From Anaerolineae bacterium (GTDB lineage Bacteria; Chloroflexota; Anaerolineae; B4-G1; SLSP01), in assembly GCA_021107605.1 (NCBI GenBank), contig JAIOSN010000294.1, positions 1 through 6,029 on the forward strand: a DNA stretch of 6,029 bases, given 5' to 3'. Made by a program: the position numbers and the translations under genes. How positions within the stretch are numbered: the first letter of the stretch is position 1; each line of letters begins with the position of its first letter. The notes beneath the pieces were generated by a model. The model searched no databases. It was not told the DNA's origin and saw only the letters and a list, made by a program, of their open reading frames with translations. Positions 5,095-6,029 of this stretch are shown here, piece after piece.

Positions 5095-6029
5095 GTGAAC
5101 CTAGGATTACTTACGCAACTAACCCAAGCCTTTGGCCCTTCTGGTTACGAAGACAGAATCAGCGCCCTTATCCAAGAGCACGTCGCCCCGTGGGCCGACG
5201 AGTTACGCACCGATCCCCTCGGCAACTTGATAGCCTACCATCGTGGCAACGGCAAGGGTCAGAAAATCATTGTAGCCGCACACATGGATGAGATCGGCGT
5301 GATGGTAAGCCATCTGGATAAAGAGGGCTATCTCCGCTTCACGAACATAGGGGGCGTCTACCCACTGCATTGCATCGGCAGCCGAGTACGTTTCGCTAAC
5401 GGCGCCCACGGCGTCATTTACCTGGAACACCGCGAGGATACTTCCCAGTCCCCCAAATTGACGCAACTCTACATTGACGTGGGCGCCACCAGCAAAGATG
5501 ACGTTCCAGTCAACGTAGGCGATCCGGCGGTCTTCGTCCGCCTGCTGGTCCAGCAAGGAGACCGGCTCATCAGCAAGGCTATGGATGATCGCATCGGTTG
5601 TTATATTCTGATTGAGCTCCTCCAGCAAGTACAAGACTCCCCTCACGACCTCTACTTCCTCTTCAGCACCCAAGAGGAGGTAGGATTGCGAGGCGCGCGG
5701 ACTGCAGCTTTCAGTATCAATCCAGATATGGCCATCGCCGTGGATGTGACGATCACCGGCGACACGCCGAAAGCCCTCCCCATGGCCGTCTCAATAGGTG
5801 ACGGGCCGGCGATCAAGGTGCAAGATACCGGTATGATCGCCCATCCCAAGGTGCGTCAACTACTGGTGGATGCGGCGCGAAAAGCGAAGGTGCCCTACCA
5901 GCTGGAGGTTTTACGCGGTGGCACCACGGATGCGGCCGCCATGCAACTAACCCGCGCGGGCATCCCCAGTGGCGCCCTCAGCATACCGTGTCGCTATATT
6001 CATAGCCCCTCGGAGATGGTGTCTAGCGC
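5095..6029 (+). CDS. M42-family metallo-aminopeptidase (third of three; 3' end outside window)
   Basis: The reading frame is open from the GTG at 5095 to the window edge: 311 complete codons and two bases, probably lacking only about 30-50 residues. The protein begins MNLGLLTQLTQAFGPSGYED, the standard M42 start, and no other start codon lies between the upstream in-frame stop (5068-5070) and this GTG. Active-site residues: His63 and Asp65 (AAHMDEIG), Asp164 (AMDDR), Glu194-Glu195 (TQEEVGLRGA), Asp217 (AVDVT) and His303 (CRYIHSP). The beta domain (about 66-150) is shorter than in its neighbours and has lost the PPH..EER element, reading LEHREDTSQSPK instead. The gene follows the second M42 gene after 20 nt without a recognisable ribosome site, so it probably depends on coupling or read-through translation. 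It is transcribed with the other two as one operon. The identification is secure; specificity is not. Confidence 0.92.
   Translation, partial: MNLGLLTQLTQAFGPSGYEDRISALIQEHVAPWADELRTDPLGNLIAYHRGNGKGQKIIVAAHMDEIGVMVSHLDKEGYLRFTNIGGVYPLHCIGSRVRFANGAHGVIYLEHREDTSQSPKLTQLYIDVGATSKDDVPVNVGDPAVFVRLLVQQGDRLISKAMDDRIGCYILIELLQQVQDSPHDLYFLFSTQEEVGLRGARTAAFSINPDMAIAVDVTITGDTPKALPMAVSIGDGPAIKVQDTGMIAHPKVRQLLVDAARKAKVPYQLEVLRGGTTDAAAMQLTRAGIPSGALSIPCRYIHSPSEMVSS

Noticed and set aside
5203..5673. 156-codon minus-strand frame opposite the third peptidase gene
   Set aside because: The plus strand here encodes an uninterrupted M42 protein with all active-site motifs, so the reverse frame is incidental.

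Overview
The window looks like a piece of an uncultured bacterial chromosome of moderate to high GC. It most resembles Chloroflexota of the Anaerolineae type. This placement is inference. It rests on cyclic-di-AMP-receptor homologues, a Thr/Pro-rich anchored stalk protein, a MalE-like lipoprotein with a T/P/S linker, clustered M42 aminopeptidases, and several dispersed-looking non-coding repeats. No rRNA, tRNA, transposase, phage gene or CRISPR array was seen.

Layout. Bases 1-527 (minus strand) hold two tandem genes for small PII-like cyclic-di-AMP receptors of the DarA/PstA/YaaQ family; the second one transcribed runs off the left edge. Bases 528-720 are a divergent intergenic region with a promoter candidate on each strand and a 10-bp-period repeat. 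Bases 721-1992 (plus) encode a sugar-type ABC solute-binding lipoprotein with no permease or ATPase genes beside it. Bases 1993-2154 hold an array of 7-bp tandem repeats followed by a promoter with a perfect -35 box. That promoter drives 2155-2685, a small protein with one N-terminal membrane segment and a long Thr/Pro-rich outer stalk. Bases 2686-2939 are non-coding, with a 67-bp imperfect palindrome and an intrinsic-terminator-like hairpin directly before the next gene's ribosome binding site.

From 2940 to the right edge, three different M42-family metallo-aminopeptidase genes follow one another in one direction. The first two overlap by ATGA, the third starts 20 nt after the second, and the third is cut by the window end. 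All three keep every expected metal ligand and catalytic residue, so each looks active.

How the genes may work together. The three M42 proteins probably finish degradation of cytosolic peptides, possibly as homo- or mixed tetrahedral (TET) dodecamers. The lipoprotein and the stalk protein belong to the cell surface. The DarA-like pair senses or buffers cyclic di-AMP. No sequence evidence links these groups beyond adjacency. I see no clearly new defence or mobile system. The points most worth a second look are the paralogue sets, the terminator-like hairpin before the peptidase operon, and the non-coding repeats.
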